Positions 43,175 through 54,401 are shown, counted from the first letter of the stretch. The stretch is 64,000 bases of DNA from Candidatus Saccharibacteria bacterium UBA6258 (GCA_002441145.1 DJVK01000021.1:14901-78900); one strand, 5' to 3'. The notes: generated by a model not told the origin, from the sequence alone. A program made the numbers and translations.

Positions 43175-43660
43175 TTACGCGTGAACCACTTGGTGATCAT
43201 GTGTAACGTGAATGTCATTTATGTAGGCTTGCTCGCAACCACTGGCACAAAAATACTGCATCGTTCCGTTTTCGCTAATATGCGAGAAGGCCTTAGATGC
43301 GCTTAATCGCATACCGCAAATTGGATCCGTGACAATCGGGAACATCGATGCACTGTCAAATGGCGCTTCTATGCGGTGTTGCGCGCGTAAAAAATCATGT
43401 ACGATGCGGATTGCAGCTGCAATGCTGTCGTCTGCCAATTTATAGAATGATTCTCGGCCCTGTTTGCGCACTACTACCAGATGCTGTGAACGCAACAGAG
43501 TTAAATGCTGTGAAAGATTGGCCTGCCGTAAACCTAGCATTTGGGTCATTTCGGTCACATTCAGCTCTCTGCTTTCCAGCAATAATAGTATTTCTAATCG
43601 TTTTTTATTACCGATTATCTTAAATACATCTTCTTGGATAGACAGAATATCGCTGCTCAT
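43175..43660 (-). CDS. ArsR-type regulator fused to a TRASH/YHS-like metal domain
   Basis: The 161-aa protein has an ArsR winged helix (KRLEILLLLESRELNVTEMT, LGLRQANLSQHLTLLRSQHL) and a C-terminal domain with VTDPICGMRLSASKAF and MQYFCASGCEQAYI, that is, CxM ... CxxxC, as in TRASH/YHS copper-binding modules. It probably represses the copper genes on both sides until Cu(I) binds. A long inverted repeat, TATATTC-N8-GAATATA, lies in the divergent promoter region. The end is His-rich (HVTHDHQVVHA). Confidence 0.85.
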   Translation of the reverse strand: MSSDILSIQEDVFKIIGNKKRLEILLLLESRELNVTEMTQMLGLRQANLSQHLTLLRSQHLVVVRKQGRESFYKLADDSIAAAIRIVHDFLRAQHRIEAPFDSASMFPIVTDPICGMRLSASKAFSHISENGTMQYFCASGCEQAYINDIHVTHDHQVVHA

Positions 43661-43685
43661 AAATAGAAGTATAGCATAATATGTT

Positions 43686-43707
43686 TATATTCGCACTATT
43701 GAATATA
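43686..43707. promoter_or_regulatory. ArsR-type operator candidate
   Basis: TATATTC-N8-GAATATA, an exact inverted repeat, overlaps the -35 box TTGAAT at 43699-43704. Binding there would block the plus-strand promoter. Confidence 0.6.
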
Positions 43708-43727
43708 TTTATTAGTTGCTATATACT
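43699..43727 (+). promoter_or_regulatory. Promoter TTGAAT-17-TATACT of the copper genes
   Basis: The spacing is exactly 17 bp. Transcription should start near 43734, which rules out the longer upstream start of the next gene. Confidence 0.6.
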
Positions 43728-43749
43728 TAGCGGTGGAAAACATTATCCA

Positions 43750-44109
43750 ATGAAATTAATTTTGCAAATAAAGAGAATCTTACTCTCGACCGCCCTAGCG
43801 ATCAGTATAATGGCGCCTGGTCTCACTAGCGCACCTGCCACTGCTTCATCGATGGCTCAAATGGGCCATCCTCCCACAGATATCGTTGCATGTCTTAATC
43901 AACATCAGGCTCCTACGGCTCCAACTAGTGGCGAATCACGGCACCTAAAAGATGATGATAAAGAGCGACACATCCCGCCTGTTAACCCATATTTTGTCGC
44001 GTTTCAACATACGTATAACGAGCCTCAAAAGTCATATCGAGACCCTTCGCTTACTTCGTCGTTCAGACCGCCAGATATCGTAATCCTCACGGCAAGGTTA
44101 CGTATTTAG
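43750..44109 (+). CDS. Secreted protein in copper module, 119 aa
   Basis: From the ATG at 43750 the protein has a signal peptide (about residues 1-34; LLSTALAISIMAPGLTSAPA) and a hydrophilic, probably disordered mature part with Met, His and one Cys (ASSMAQMGHPPTDIVACLNQ). I do not recognise the family. A longer frame starting at 43681 would begin inside the promoter and operator. It leads the plus-strand copper genes, so a periplasmic copper role is possible. Confidence 0.55.
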   Translation: MKLILQIKRILLSTALAISIMAPGLTSAPATASSMAQMGHPPTDIVACLNQHQAPTAPTSGESRHLKDDDKERHIPPVNPYFVAFQHTYNEPQKSYRDPSLTSSFRPPDIVILTARLRI

Positions 44110-44162
44110 AATTCACCAAACTCTTCCCGCTACATTACTAACTCACCATATGGAGAATTTGG

Positions 44163-45563
44163 ATGAACAAACATAAATCACAGCAATTCGATTACGAAAT
44201 TGCCGTTCCGATCAAGGGCATGCACTGCGCCTCATGCGAATTGCTTATTGCCGGTGAACTTGAAGAAATTCAAGGTGTCACCTCAGTAAAAGCCGACCTT
44301 AAAACTAATTCTGCGACCATACGTAGCTCGACGCGAATTTCTGACGCTGATATTAATGCAGCCGTTGAAGCAGCAGGCTATACCGTAGGCGAAGAAACAG
44401 TCACGAAGCCGCTCATCACACGTGATAATCGGGTCTGGAAGGACGCCGTTATCGGCGTATGGGTAGTACTTGGACTATACATACTCTTTAAACTACTCGG
44501 CATCGATCAGCTAGCCGCATCTACACCGAGTAGCGGCAGTAACGGCACGATGGCGCTCGTCGTAGGCCTAACGGCTGGCTTTTCGACCTGCATGGCGCTC
44601 ATCGGCGGCCTGGTACTAAGCGTGGCATCAAAATATGCCGAGAATCACCCAACTGAATCTACGCTTCAAAAGTTCCGCCCTCACCTATTTTTTAACTTAG
44701 GTCGCATCGTATCGTTCGTACTGCTCGGAGGCGCCATAGGGTTAATCGGTTCAGCATTCGCGATTAGCAGTACGTTCCTCGGGTTACTCACGATTGCTGT
44801 CGGTATCGTTATGCTACTACTCGGATTGCAGCTGACCGGTATCTTCCCACGTCTTACGAAAGGCTTTACGTTACCGAGTGGCTTAGCCAAGAAACTCGGG
44901 ATTAATAATCGCAAAGACCGCGAGTATAGTCATACGCACGCATTCATGATGGGTGCCGTAACATTCTTTTTGCCATGTGGTTTTACACAAGCGATGCAGC
45001 TGCTCGCCGTCAGTACTGGCGACCCCGTACAGGCCGCGATTATTATGGGAGCATTCGCAATCGGGACCACCCCCGGCTTGTTGAGCCTTGGCGGTATTAC
45101 ATCAATTGTTAAAGGAATATTCGCACAACGATTCTTTCGCATTGTAGGTATCGTTGTCGTGGCAATGGCATTCATAAATGTCGCGAATGGATTAAACTTG
45201 TCTGGTATTAGCCAGTCGATCGAAAACTTTGAGCTACCGCAGGCGTCACAAAAACAAGAACAAGCGCTAGCTCAATCGCTTGAAGGTTCCACTATCCTTA
45301 ATACTACGTACACCTTGCGAGAGGATATCATCCCCAGCACCTTTACGGCAAAAGTCGGCCAAAGAACGACGCTACTCGTTGATGTGAAGGACAATGGCCA
45401 AGGGTGTATGAGCACAATCATGATCATCGGGCTAGACAATAGGCCTCAGTATCTAGCCAAAGGTGAAAAAATCGCCATAACTTTTACCGCCAAAAAGCCG
45501 GGTACATATAAAATTGCCTGCGCCATGGGCGTCCCGCGCGGTTCAATAACAGTCACTGAATAA
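44163..45563 (+). CDS. HMA - TauE/SafE-like membrane - cupredoxin-like fusion
   Basis: The 466-aa protein has an N-terminal heavy-metal domain (PIKGMHCASCELLIAGELEE, residues about 16-35 of an approximately 70-aa fold), about six membrane helices of the TauE/SafE-DsbD-like kind (about 95-360, with GLTAGFSTCMALIGGLVLSV and TFFLPCGFTQAMQLLAVSTG), and a C-terminal cupredoxin-like domain with CMSTIMIIGL and ACAMGVPRG. The Cys-Pro/Cys pairs within the membrane part may pass electrons or copper. It likely moves Cu(I) across the membrane together with CopA, 35 bases downstream. Confidence 0.85.
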   Translation: MNKHKSQQFDYEIAVPIKGMHCASCELLIAGELEEIQGVTSVKADLKTNSATIRSSTRISDADINAAVEAAGYTVGEETVTKPLITRDNRVWKDAVIGVWVVLGLYILFKLLGIDQLAASTPSSGSNGTMALVVGLTAGFSTCMALIGGLVLSVASKYAENHPTESTLQKFRPHLFFNLGRIVSFVLLGGAIGLIGSAFAISSTFLGLLTIAVGIVMLLLGLQLTGIFPRLTKGFTLPSGLAKKLGINNRKDREYSHTHAFMMGAVTFFLPCGFTQAMQLLAVSTGDPVQAAIIMGAFAIGTTPGLLSLGGITSIVKGIFAQRFFRIVGIVVVAMAFINVANGLNLSGISQSIENFELPQASQKQEQALAQSLEGSTILNTTYTLREDIIPSTFTAKVGQRTTLLVDVKDNGQGCMSTIMIIGLDNRPQYLAKGEKIAITFTAKKPGTYKIACAMGVPRGSITVTE

Positions 45564-45598
45564 TATCTATCGAAGGTTCATAACAAAGAAAGCTAACT

Positions 45599-48250
<2,652 letters not shown>

Positions 48251-48292
48251 CTTCTGAATGCATTACGGCAAGGCGTGGTGTACTATAGTACT

Positions 48293-48559
48293 ATGAACAA
48301 GCAGCAAGTCATTGGTGGGACAGTCCACCAACTGCCAAAAGATCTAAAAAAATCACTAGTTGATGATCCGTCTACTTTGGTAGTATGGAACAGCCTTACT
48401 CCTCTAGCACGCAACGAATGGATTTGCTGGGTCGAAACAGTCAAGATGGCTGAAACGCGCGACCGACATATCGGACGTGTACACAGCGACCTAGCTAAAG
48501 GTAAGCGTCGGCCATGCTGCTGGTCGGGATGCGCTCATCGTGAACGCAATGGCAAATAG
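48293..48559 (+). CDS. YdeI/OmpD-associated (bacteriocin-protection-like) protein
   Basis: The 88-aa protein matches the C-terminal module of YdeI/OmpD-associated proteins: LVDDPSTLVVWNSLTPLARN, EWICWVETVKMAETRDRHI, and KGKRRPCCWSGCAHR. The last motif has three cysteines. A protective role against bacteriocins or antibiotics has been proposed for the family; the mechanism is unknown. TACTAT lies 6 nt before the ATG (48281-48286), suggesting a leaderless mRNA. Confidence 0.8.
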   Translation: MNKQQVIGGTVHQLPKDLKKSLVDDPSTLVVWNSLTPLARNEWICWVETVKMAETRDRHIGRVHSDLAKGKRRPCCWSGCAHRERNGK

Positions 48560-48565
48560 CAACAC

Positions 48566-49195
48566 CTAGTAATTCAACAGATAACAGGCTTTGTTGTAGC
48601 CGTTTGCAGGGTCGCCAAAAAAGGTGTTCGTACAGCTAACGGGGCTTGTTAAGTTGGTCTTGGCCGTGAATTTTCCTTGAGGAATATGACCAAAGGCGAC
48701 AGCGGACGTTCCGCTAAACGTACATGTACCTCCCTCGCTGGCGCATGCAGTCGAGGACATGCCTATATACATTCGGCTAGCACCGCTAATACCTAGCCCG
48801 GTACAAGCATCGACAACATTGATCGAATTATTCTGCACAGTTGACCCGCCATTAAGCGAATAATACTTGTCACCGGACGTTGTCTCCACTGCTAGTACGT
48901 AGCCGGTGCTAGAGGAACAGTATGAAGATAACGCAAGTACGCCAGTAGGAGCGGACGGCTTAGGACTAGCTTGAAGCATGTCGGCAGTCGTAGGTATAGT
49001 ATTCCCAGTTGAAGCACTTACGAGCTTCACTACCTTATTATTATTCGATAAATCTGCGGATACAGCCGACATGCGTGCCCTATTCTGTACGCCATTAAAT
49101 GCAACAATCGTAATTGCTGCCAGGATGGCAATGATAACAATGACTATCAGCAGTTCGACAATCGTAAAACCAGGTTGTTTATATTTTGCCCACAT
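48566..49195 (-). CDS. Type IV pilin-like protein
   Basis: The 209-aa protein has a class III prepilin leader (KQPGFTIVELLIVIVIIAIL, cleavage after Gly, Glu at +5), the long hydrophobic helix, and a globular head with Ser/Thr-rich beta segments and several cysteines (SSYCSSSTG, DACTGLG, STACASEGGTC, VSCTNTFFGD, NKACYLL) that could form disulfides. It is probably a major or minor pilin for twitching, attachment or DNA uptake. No pilus assembly genes are in this window. Confidence 0.9.
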   Translation of the reverse strand: MWAKYKQPGFTIVELLIVIVIIAILAAITIVAFNGVQNRARMSAVSADLSNNNKVVKLVSASTGNTIPTTADMLQASPKPSAPTGVLALSSYCSSSTGYVLAVETTSGDKYYSLNGGSTVQNNSINVVDACTGLGISGASRMYIGMSSTACASEGGTCTFSGTSAVAFGHIPQGKFTAKTNLTSPVSCTNTFFGDPANGYNKACYLLNY

Positions 49196-49267
49196 ACTTA
49201 CATACTATTATAGTGTATCCGGTTCAAAAGCGAAAAGTCGCATGCTATCAGTTTACGTCCGGGACAA

Positions 49268-50062
49268 TCATCTCCTATCACTGTTTTGGAACCGCGGCAC
49301 TAACGCGCCCGTTCGTCGTTTGTAGCCTGCCCAGCCTTTACGGGTTGCTGCCCGTGCTTCACTTGGTGGAATCCCAGATATAAATACAATTAAAATGGTA
49401 ATTACCAATGAGCCAACAACCCCGAGCCACCATAGCGGAGTCGTTAGCGAGATTATCGCAATTCCCCACCACATGGTTATTTCACCAAAATAATTCGGGT
49501 GTCGTGAATAGCGCCATAGGCCGCTTTGCATTAATTCGCCAGGCTTAGCTGTCTGTATAAACAGTTTCAACTGCCTATCGGCAACGGCTTCAATAATAAA
49601 CCCAGCGATCCAGACTAGCGATCCGGCTATCGTCAATATACCCACACCGGGATTGAACGAATAGATGACGATTATCGGCAGGCTGATAACCGTCGCCAAC
49701 ATAGCTTGCACTAAAAAAATGCGCGCAAACACCTGTAGCGGGCGGTACCCGGTAGGCCAACGCCGCATCAGTTCCGTATACCGTTCGTCCTGAACAGAAG
49801 AATGTATAAAGCGACGACCAATGTGCCACGCCAAGCGCGAACCCCAAATAACTACTAGTACCGTTACGATTAAAGCGCCGGTACCGGGTGATGGTTCGCG
49901 CGCGAATAGACTCATCACGATCGCGATAAAACTGAGTCCCCAAGCAACATCGACGACATCTACTCTTTTGCGATACATAGCAACAGTAAACGCAACTAGC
50001 TGAACTGCGATGGCCGCCAAAAAGCTGGATCCCAAGTAGTCATAAAACTCTACTGGAACCAT
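49268..50062 (-). CDS. DUF1295 / steroid-5-alpha-reductase-like membrane protein
   Basis: From the ATG at 50062 the protein has about 264 aa with six or seven membrane helices and the C-terminal signature GLWRYSRHPNYFGEITMWWG, then PPSEARAATRKGWAGYKRRT. This Arg-His-Pro-Asn-Tyr-Phe-Gly block marks DUF1295, part of the superfamily of membrane reductases and methyltransferases acting on lipids or isoprenoids. The preferred start overlaps the end of the DUF2177 gene by 13 bases; the pair is commonly adjacent, so they may act on the same lipid. Confidence 0.85.
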   Translation of the reverse strand: MVPVEFYDYLGSSFLAAIAVQLVAFTVAMYRKRVDVVDVAWGLSFIAIVMSLFAREPSPGTGALIVTVLVVIWGSRLAWHIGRRFIHSSVQDERYTELMRRWPTGYRPLQVFARIFLVQAMLATVISLPIIVIYSFNPGVGILTIAGSLVWIAGFIIEAVADRQLKLFIQTAKPGELMQSGLWRYSRHPNYFGEITMWWGIAIISLTTPLWWLGVVGSLVITILIVFISGIPPSEARAATRKGWAGYKRRTGALVPRFQNSDRR

Positions 50063-50451
50063 TTTTGTACAACCACAAACGCTACCGCTGCTACAGCCGC
50101 CGTTAGCGCCATGCCCCACAACAAATCAATGACGACAATCTTCGTACTAAATCCTTTAACGACCGCCAAACTAGTCAGGTCGTACGTCGCATAGGCGACA
50201 AGCCCAAATAGCGCGCCGTAACCCACTGCGTGGGCTAATGAATCTTTAGCTAGCGCCGGATTAATAACGAATACCACCACACCAATTACGTAAATGACGT
50301 AAAACAATAACGCAGCTGTCATGTTTGGCTTTTCAAGTAATATCTTGCCCATTTCGTCGTAATAAAGTTTTTTGGCCACATACCCAAGCCAAATAAAATC
50401 TAATAATCCCATCACGCCACCTGCAACTAATAATTTAACTAGAATGTCCAC
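50050..50451 (-). CDS. DUF2177-family membrane protein
   Basis: The 133-aa protein has four membrane helices and the family pattern GVMGLLDFIWLGYVAKKLYY at the start, GYGALFGLVAYATYDLTSLA in the third helix, and IDLLWGMALTA in the last. Its function is unknown. It overlaps the DUF1295 gene, with which it is often paired. Confidence 0.88.
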   Translation of the reverse strand: MDILVKLLVAGGVMGLLDFIWLGYVAKKLYYDEMGKILLEKPNMTAALLFYVIYVIGVVVFVINPALAKDSLAHAVGYGALFGLVAYATYDLTSLAVVKGFSTKIVVIDLLWGMALTAAVAAVAFVVVQKWFQ

Positions 50452-50528
50452 GAGTATTCTCCTAATATGTTTATGTATTCTCTTCGTTCTCTTCTATCAT
50501 CTACTATAACGCCAGAACTTTACAATAA

Positions 50529-51176
50529 CTATTTGCTGTTGATCGGGACAATCAACTTATCTGTATTCGTCCTTACGACATTCACATCTTTGCTTACCTC
50601 ATGCAATTCGAGCTCAGCATCTTTATACGGTGCTAGTAGCGGTTCAATATCCTCCCGGCGGTCGGCTTCGAGCCATTGTTGCCAATCAGACTTAGCTAAT
50701 ATCACCGGCATTCGATCATGAATATATGCGAGTTCCTTATTGGGCGTAGTGGTCAGGATGGAATAAGTGTGCCATTCGTTACCTTCATGCATCCACGTTT
50801 CCCAGACACCAGCAAACATAAAGAGCGGCTGATCTTTAGGGTGAATGAAGTATGGCTGCTTGCCGCCTTCTTGCTGCTTCCATTCATAAAACCCATTGGC
50901 TGGGATTAAACACTTTTTGCGAGTAATCACTGCCTTCCAGATTGGTTTTTCGAATACAGATTCACTGCGCGCATTAATTAGTTTGTAGCCAATTTTTTCA
51001 TCTTTTGCCCAAGCCGGGATTAATCCCCAGCGCATAAGTTCTAAACCGTTTTCGGTAACGACTGGCATCGTTTGGGTTGGTGCCGCATTGTAATTCGGTT
51101 TTAAGTCAAAGCCCTCAGGAATAGAGTACTCGTTGGCGAGTTTCTGCAAATCATATAATGCATACCTTCCGCACAT
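50529..51176 (-). CDS. SOS-response-associated peptidase (SRAP, HMCES/YedK)
   Basis: The 215-aa protein begins MCGRYALYD, so after loss of Met the catalytic Cys2 is at the N-terminus. The other active-site elements are GFYEWK (Glu) and HDRMPVIL (His). SRAP proteins bind abasic sites in single-stranded DNA through Cys2 and protect them. It fits a DNA-damage role in a window that also holds a LexA-like DNA-binding protein at 59356. The gene seems to be transcribed alone. Confidence 0.95.
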   Translation of the reverse strand: MCGRYALYDLQKLANEYSIPEGFDLKPNYNAAPTQTMPVVTENGLELMRWGLIPAWAKDEKIGYKLINARSESVFEKPIWKAVITRKKCLIPANGFYEWKQQEGGKQPYFIHPKDQPLFMFAGVWETWMHEGNEWHTYSILTTTPNKELAYIHDRMPVILAKSDWQQWLEADRREDIEPLLAPYKDAELELHEVSKDVNVVRTNTDKLIVPINSK

Positions 51177-51217
51177 ATACCTATTATGCTCTCACAAAAC
51201 TATAACTACAAATTTTT

Positions 51218-51246
51218 ATGCCTCGGTTGATTATCAACCGAGGCAT
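51218..51246. terminator. 13-bp perfect hairpin, possible terminator
   Basis: The arms ATGCCTCGGTTGA / TCAACCGAGGCAT enclose a 3-nt loop. It lies just downstream of the small gene at 51289 and just upstream of the SRAP gene on the minus strand; the following bases are AAAAATTT, not a clean T-run. Confidence 0.5.
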
Positions 51247-51288
51247 AAGGAATTCAGTATCAACGACCTGAATACCTTGTACTGCGTA

Positions 51289-51420
51289 TTACTTCTTAGC
51301 CGATGGGCTAAACGTGACAAGAAGCACGCCGACAATCATGAAGCCGGCTCCTTTTGAGCCATCGCCTCCAAGCATGATGACGATTCCCGTAATAAAGACA
51401 GCGTAACCAAGTAAGCGCAT
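51289..51420 (-). CDS. Small two-helix membrane protein, 43 aa
   Basis: The frame encodes MRLLGYAVFITGIVIMLGGD, a glycine-rich turn (GSKGAGF) and a second hydrophobic helix ending FSPSAKK. GAAAGGA precedes the ATG by about 8 nt. It is a hairpin membrane peptide like the 69-aa protein at 56301, whose start (MQKIATRVFIYASIAFGIIG) has a similar layout. I do not recognise the family. Confidence 0.6.
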   Translation of the reverse strand: MRLLGYAVFITGIVIMLGGDGSKGAGFMIVGVLLVTFSPSAKK

Positions 51421-51527
51421 AACGCTTATCCTTTCAGGTCGGATTGTGAATGGGCACGGATGCTTACATATATATTAGCATAATTGCTATGATTAGTCAA
51501 TATTCCGCCCCGTTGTTATTGAACAAG

Positions 51528-51674
51528 CAAAGAGAGACATTTTCATGTCTCTCTTTTAGGAAGATTTGCACCAACAGATGTGACCTACTAACTAAATAAC
51601 TTGTACTTGTACTGAACTATTGAACTTGATCGGTCACACATATTTGATAATGTGCTGTATCACTTGATCTTCCT
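51528..51674 (-). ncRNA. Probable structured small RNA (about 147 nt)
   Basis: A strong minus-strand promoter (TTGACG-17-TACTAT) predicts a start at 51674. The RNA begins AGGAAGAU, which pairs with AUCUUCCU just before a terminator hairpin. Inside, UGUGACC (plus 632-638 of this kilobase) pairs with GGUCACA (plus 579-585), and GCAC with GUGC. The terminal loop is AU-rich with a small GUAC-AA-GUAC hairpin. The stem AGAGAGACAU / AUGUCUCUCU with UUU ends it. No reading frame or ribosome-binding site fits. A long rod with an internal bubble would suit a 6S-like RNA, but I see no decisive sequence match. Confidence 0.6.
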
Positions 51675-51680
51675 GACAAC

Positions 51681-51709
51681 ATAGTAACAACTCAAATTTA
51701 ACTCGTCAA
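51681..51709 (-). promoter_or_regulatory. Strong sigma-70 promoter of the small RNA
   Basis: -35 TTGACG (plus 51704-51709), 17 bp, -10 TACTAT (plus 51681-51686). It lies directly after the stop of the Crp/Fnr gene, with no start codon downstream. Confidence 0.7.
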
Positions 51710-51719
51710 CACTTTTTTA

Positions 51720-52358
51720 TTAAAGTCGTCGCTCTAGTTTATCGATACAAACCAATAATCCTTGCCCTGCATGTGCGATTAGCCCGTCCCTCTCTAGCTT
51801 AATTAGTTCGCGGCTCACTGTTTCGCGCGCCAAGCCGCACCGTTCGGCTACGTTCTGTTGCCTGATACTTATCAATCGCCACGACGCATCGTCTAGCGCC
51901 TTGCCAAATCGATAGGCTTCGTTTAGCAACTCAAATACGACTCGGTCCGAAGCACTACCGCTAGATGCTAACACTAAACGTCGTGTCATTCCATCAGCAC
52001 CACTAAAAACACGGCGCAGTAGGTCAAAGGCTACATCTGGGTTATGTTTTATAAACTCAACAGCTTTGTCCGCCGATACATACCGGATTGTTACATTTGT
52101 CGTAGCGCTAAAAAAATATCTATTTGGCATTTTATTAATAGCCCACGACATCGGGAAGAACGCCTTTGGCTTAAACCTATTAACGACCATCTTGTTGCCA
52201 GCCGGTGTCAAATCGTACTGTTCAACGATACCCTTTTCTATTAACATGACACTCTCGGGGTCGTGGTCGGCACAAATAATAATGTCGCCTTTTGTATATA
52301 GTCGAGCCGGTGAATTCGCGAAAAGTTGTTCTAGTTTTACGTCAGTTGATATATCCAT
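51720..52358 (-). CDS. Crp/Fnr-family transcription regulator 3
   Basis: The 212-aa protein has the nucleotide-binding-type barrel (GDIIICADHDPESVMLIEKG) and a winged helix with RQQNVAERCGLARETVSREL, keeping the R-E-T-x-x-R residues that read TGTGA. It lacks a visible cAMP site and FeS cysteines. A perfect TGTGA-N6-TCACA box lies between it and the divergent RNR operon. TATACT (plus 52390-52395) is its likely -10, giving a leader of about 25 nt. It resembles the protein at 31464 more than that at 5834. Confidence 0.92.
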   Translation of the reverse strand: MDISTDVKLEQLFANSPARLYTKGDIIICADHDPESVMLIEKGIVEQYDLTPAGNKMVVNRFKPKAFFPMSWAINKMPNRYFFSATTNVTIRYVSADKAVEFIKHNPDVAFDLLRRVFSGADGMTRRLVLASSGSASDRVVFELLNEAYRFGKALDDASWRLISIRQQNVAERCGLARETVSRELIKLERDGLIAHAGQGLLVCIDKLERRL

Positions 52359-52440
52359 TATGTTTTTTCTTTTTTAGTCTGTTATTTACAGTATACACCA
52401 CATGTAGCGCTTATGCTGTTGTATATTACGCTATATATAT

Positions 52441-52456
52441 TGTGACCGACATCACA
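52441..52456. promoter_or_regulatory. Perfect Crp-type box upstream of the RNR operon
   Basis: TGTGACCGACATCACA. With TAAACT at 52478-52483 as -10 and a start at 52490, the box is centred at -41.5, the class II activator site. The divergent regulator gene may also be controlled from here. Confidence 0.7.
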
Positions 52457-52513
52457 GCATTAGCTTTTGATATCCCATAAACTGCATATCACAGCTAACA
52501 AAAAGGAGCACTG

Positions 52514-54400
52514 ATGACCGTAACACCCTATCAACAATTTATCTTTTACCAGTTTTATGCGCGCTGGAACGATAAACAAAACCGCCGCGAAACCTGGGAA
52601 GAAGCTATCGCAAGATTCATGGATTACATGCACCAGCAAATGGGCGAAAAGCTTACTCCCGATGAATACCGAGACGTAAAATCGGCAATCCTCAATCAAG
52701 AAATCTGCCCGTCAATGCGCTTGCTTTGGTCAGCTGGCGACGCTGTCACTAAAACGAATGTCACTGCATACAACTGCGCATACATCGCTCCGAGCAGTTG
52801 GCGTGACATTGCTGAAATCATGTACGTATCGATGTGTGGGGCAGGTTGTGGATTCAGTGCCGAAAAACAAAATGTCGACAAGTTCCCTACTATCAAAAAG
52901 CAAACCGGCCAGTTTGACCCGACAATCGTCGTCCAAGACAGTCGCGAGGGTTGGTGCGATGCCTTTTTGTCAGCCGCTACTACATGGACCGAAGGTAAAG
53001 ATGTTTACATCGATTATACGCAGGTTCGTCCGGCGGGTGCTCCGCTTAAGGTCATGGGTGGCCGAGCCTCTGGGCCAGAGCCCCTGGCAAAACTAATGGA
53101 ATACACGCGTCTCAAGATCCTCAATAGCCAGGGCAAAAAATTATCAACACTCGATTTGCACGATATCATTTGCCAAGTCGGTGAAATCGTCGTGGCCGGT
53201 GGCGTTAGGCGATCGGCTTTGATATCAATGTCAGACCTTACAGACACCGATATCCGAGACTCAAAAAATGGCCAATTTTGGATTGACAACAGCCAACGAG
53301 CTATGGCAAATAACTCTGCGATTTACGATAGTAAGCCTACTATTGGCGAGTTCCTCGAAGAGTGGTCGGCACTAGTTAATTCAGGTAGTGGCGAACGCGG
53401 TATCTTTAATCGCGGGCAAATCCTCAACCAAATCCCCGCTCGCCGCGCCAAAACACTCAAAAATCACGCCCAGGTCGGAATGAACCCATGTGGTGAAATC
53501 TATCTCCGTTCTAAGCAGTTCTGCAACTTAACCTCGATCGTCGTTAGGCCCCACGATACGATGCCCGACCTACTACGTAAAATGCGTCTTGCGACATTGG
53601 TTGGCACGTTCCAAGCCACCTTAACGAACTTCGGCTACCTCAGTGACGAGTGGCGCAAGAACTGCGAAGAAGAACAGCTACTAGGCGTGTCGATTACTGG
53701 CTACTATGACAACAAGTTGGTTCGTAACGACAAAAATCTCCAGGCGCTTCGCCAAGAAGCAGTCGATGTTAACAAGGATTACGCAAAACGATTCGGTGTT
53801 AATCAATCTACCGCTATCACCTGCGTTAAACCACACGGTAATTCCGGCCAACTACTTGGGGTAGGCTCTGGCATGCACCCATGGTTCAGTAAATACTTCA
53901 TCCGTCGCGTACGTATTAGCGCCCACGACCCGCTGTACGCATTCGCAAAGGATCAAGGCATACCCGCTCAACCAGAAGTTGGTAGCAACCCCGAAACAGC
54001 GGCCACCTTCGTATTAGAGTTCCCAGTCAAAGCCCCAGACGGAGCCATTACGGCCGATCAAGTTTCGGCGCTCGAAATGCTTAACGAATGGAAGCGACTC
54101 AAAGTACACTTTACCGAGCATAACCCCTCGGTCACCGTCTACGTGGATCACGATGAATGGTTAGGTGTTGCCGACTTCGTATACAAAAACTGGGATATCG
54201 TCGGCGGCCTATCATTCTTGCCACGCACCGATCACGTCTACGAACTCGCCCCTTACCAGGCAATATCGAAATCTGAATACCTAAAGCTCACCGAGCAACT
54301 GGGTGATATAGATTTCTCAGAATTAGCAAATTATGAACAAACCGATAATACAACTGGCGCCAAAGAATTAGCGTGCGCTGGTGGAATATGTGAGATATAA
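52514..54400 (+). CDS. nrdJ: Adenosylcobalamin-dependent ribonucleotide reductase (class II)
   Basis: The 628-aa protein is a class II RNR of the monomeric RTPR kind: YNCAYIAPSSW (first redox Cys), GGVRRSALISMSD, the radical-site NPCGEIYLRSKQFCNLTS with Cys and Glu, CVKPHGNSGQLLG, and a C-terminal reducing pair CAGGIC. It makes deoxyribonucleotides with coenzyme B12 and without oxygen dependence. It is shorter than the Lactobacillus enzyme (about 740 aa), mainly at the N-terminus. AAAAAGGAG precedes the ATG. Two cobalamin-uptake candidates follow in the operon, and a Crp-type box lies at an activating distance. Confidence 0.92.
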   Translation: MTVTPYQQFIFYQFYARWNDKQNRRETWEEAIARFMDYMHQQMGEKLTPDEYRDVKSAILNQEICPSMRLLWSAGDAVTKTNVTAYNCAYIAPSSWRDIAEIMYVSMCGAGCGFSAEKQNVDKFPTIKKQTGQFDPTIVVQDSREGWCDAFLSAATTWTEGKDVYIDYTQVRPAGAPLKVMGGRASGPEPLAKLMEYTRLKILNSQGKKLSTLDLHDIICQVGEIVVAGGVRRSALISMSDLTDTDIRDSKNGQFWIDNSQRAMANNSAIYDSKPTIGEFLEEWSALVNSGSGERGIFNRGQILNQIPARRAKTLKNHAQVGMNPCGEIYLRSKQFCNLTSIVVRPHDTMPDLLRKMRLATLVGTFQATLTNFGYLSDEWRKNCEEEQLLGVSITGYYDNKLVRNDKNLQALRQEAVDVNKDYAKRFGVNQSTAITCVKPHGNSGQLLGVGSGMHPWFSKYFIRRVRISAHDPLYAFAKDQGIPAQPEVGSNPETAATFVLEFPVKAPDGAITADQVSALEMLNEWKRLKVHFTEHNPSVTVYVDHDEWLGVADFVYKNWDIVGGLSFLPRTDHVYELAPYQAISKSEYLKLTEQLGDIDFSELANYEQTDNTTGAKELACAGGICEI

Positions 54401-54401
54401 G

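Noticed and set aside
43681..43749. Longer start for the secreted protein of the copper module
   Set aside because: The region holds the operator-like repeat and the -35/-10 boxes; the mRNA should start near 43734.
51529..51556. Terminator hairpin as the end of the Crp/Fnr transcript only
   Set aside because: A promoter with exact 17-bp spacing begins after the Crp/Fnr stop, and the first transcribed bases pair with the bases before the hairpin; this favours a separate RNA, though read-through is possible.
51528..51674. Naming the small RNA 6S, SRP or tmRNA
   Set aside because: The overall shape allows 6S, but there is no sequence I can match; no tRNA-like ends (tmRNA) and no GGAA-tetraloop helix 8 (SRP) are visible.
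52380..52513. Cobalamin riboswitch before the B12-dependent RNR
   Set aside because: The gap is too short (about 130 bases, shared with a divergent promoter) and has no B12-box-like sequence.
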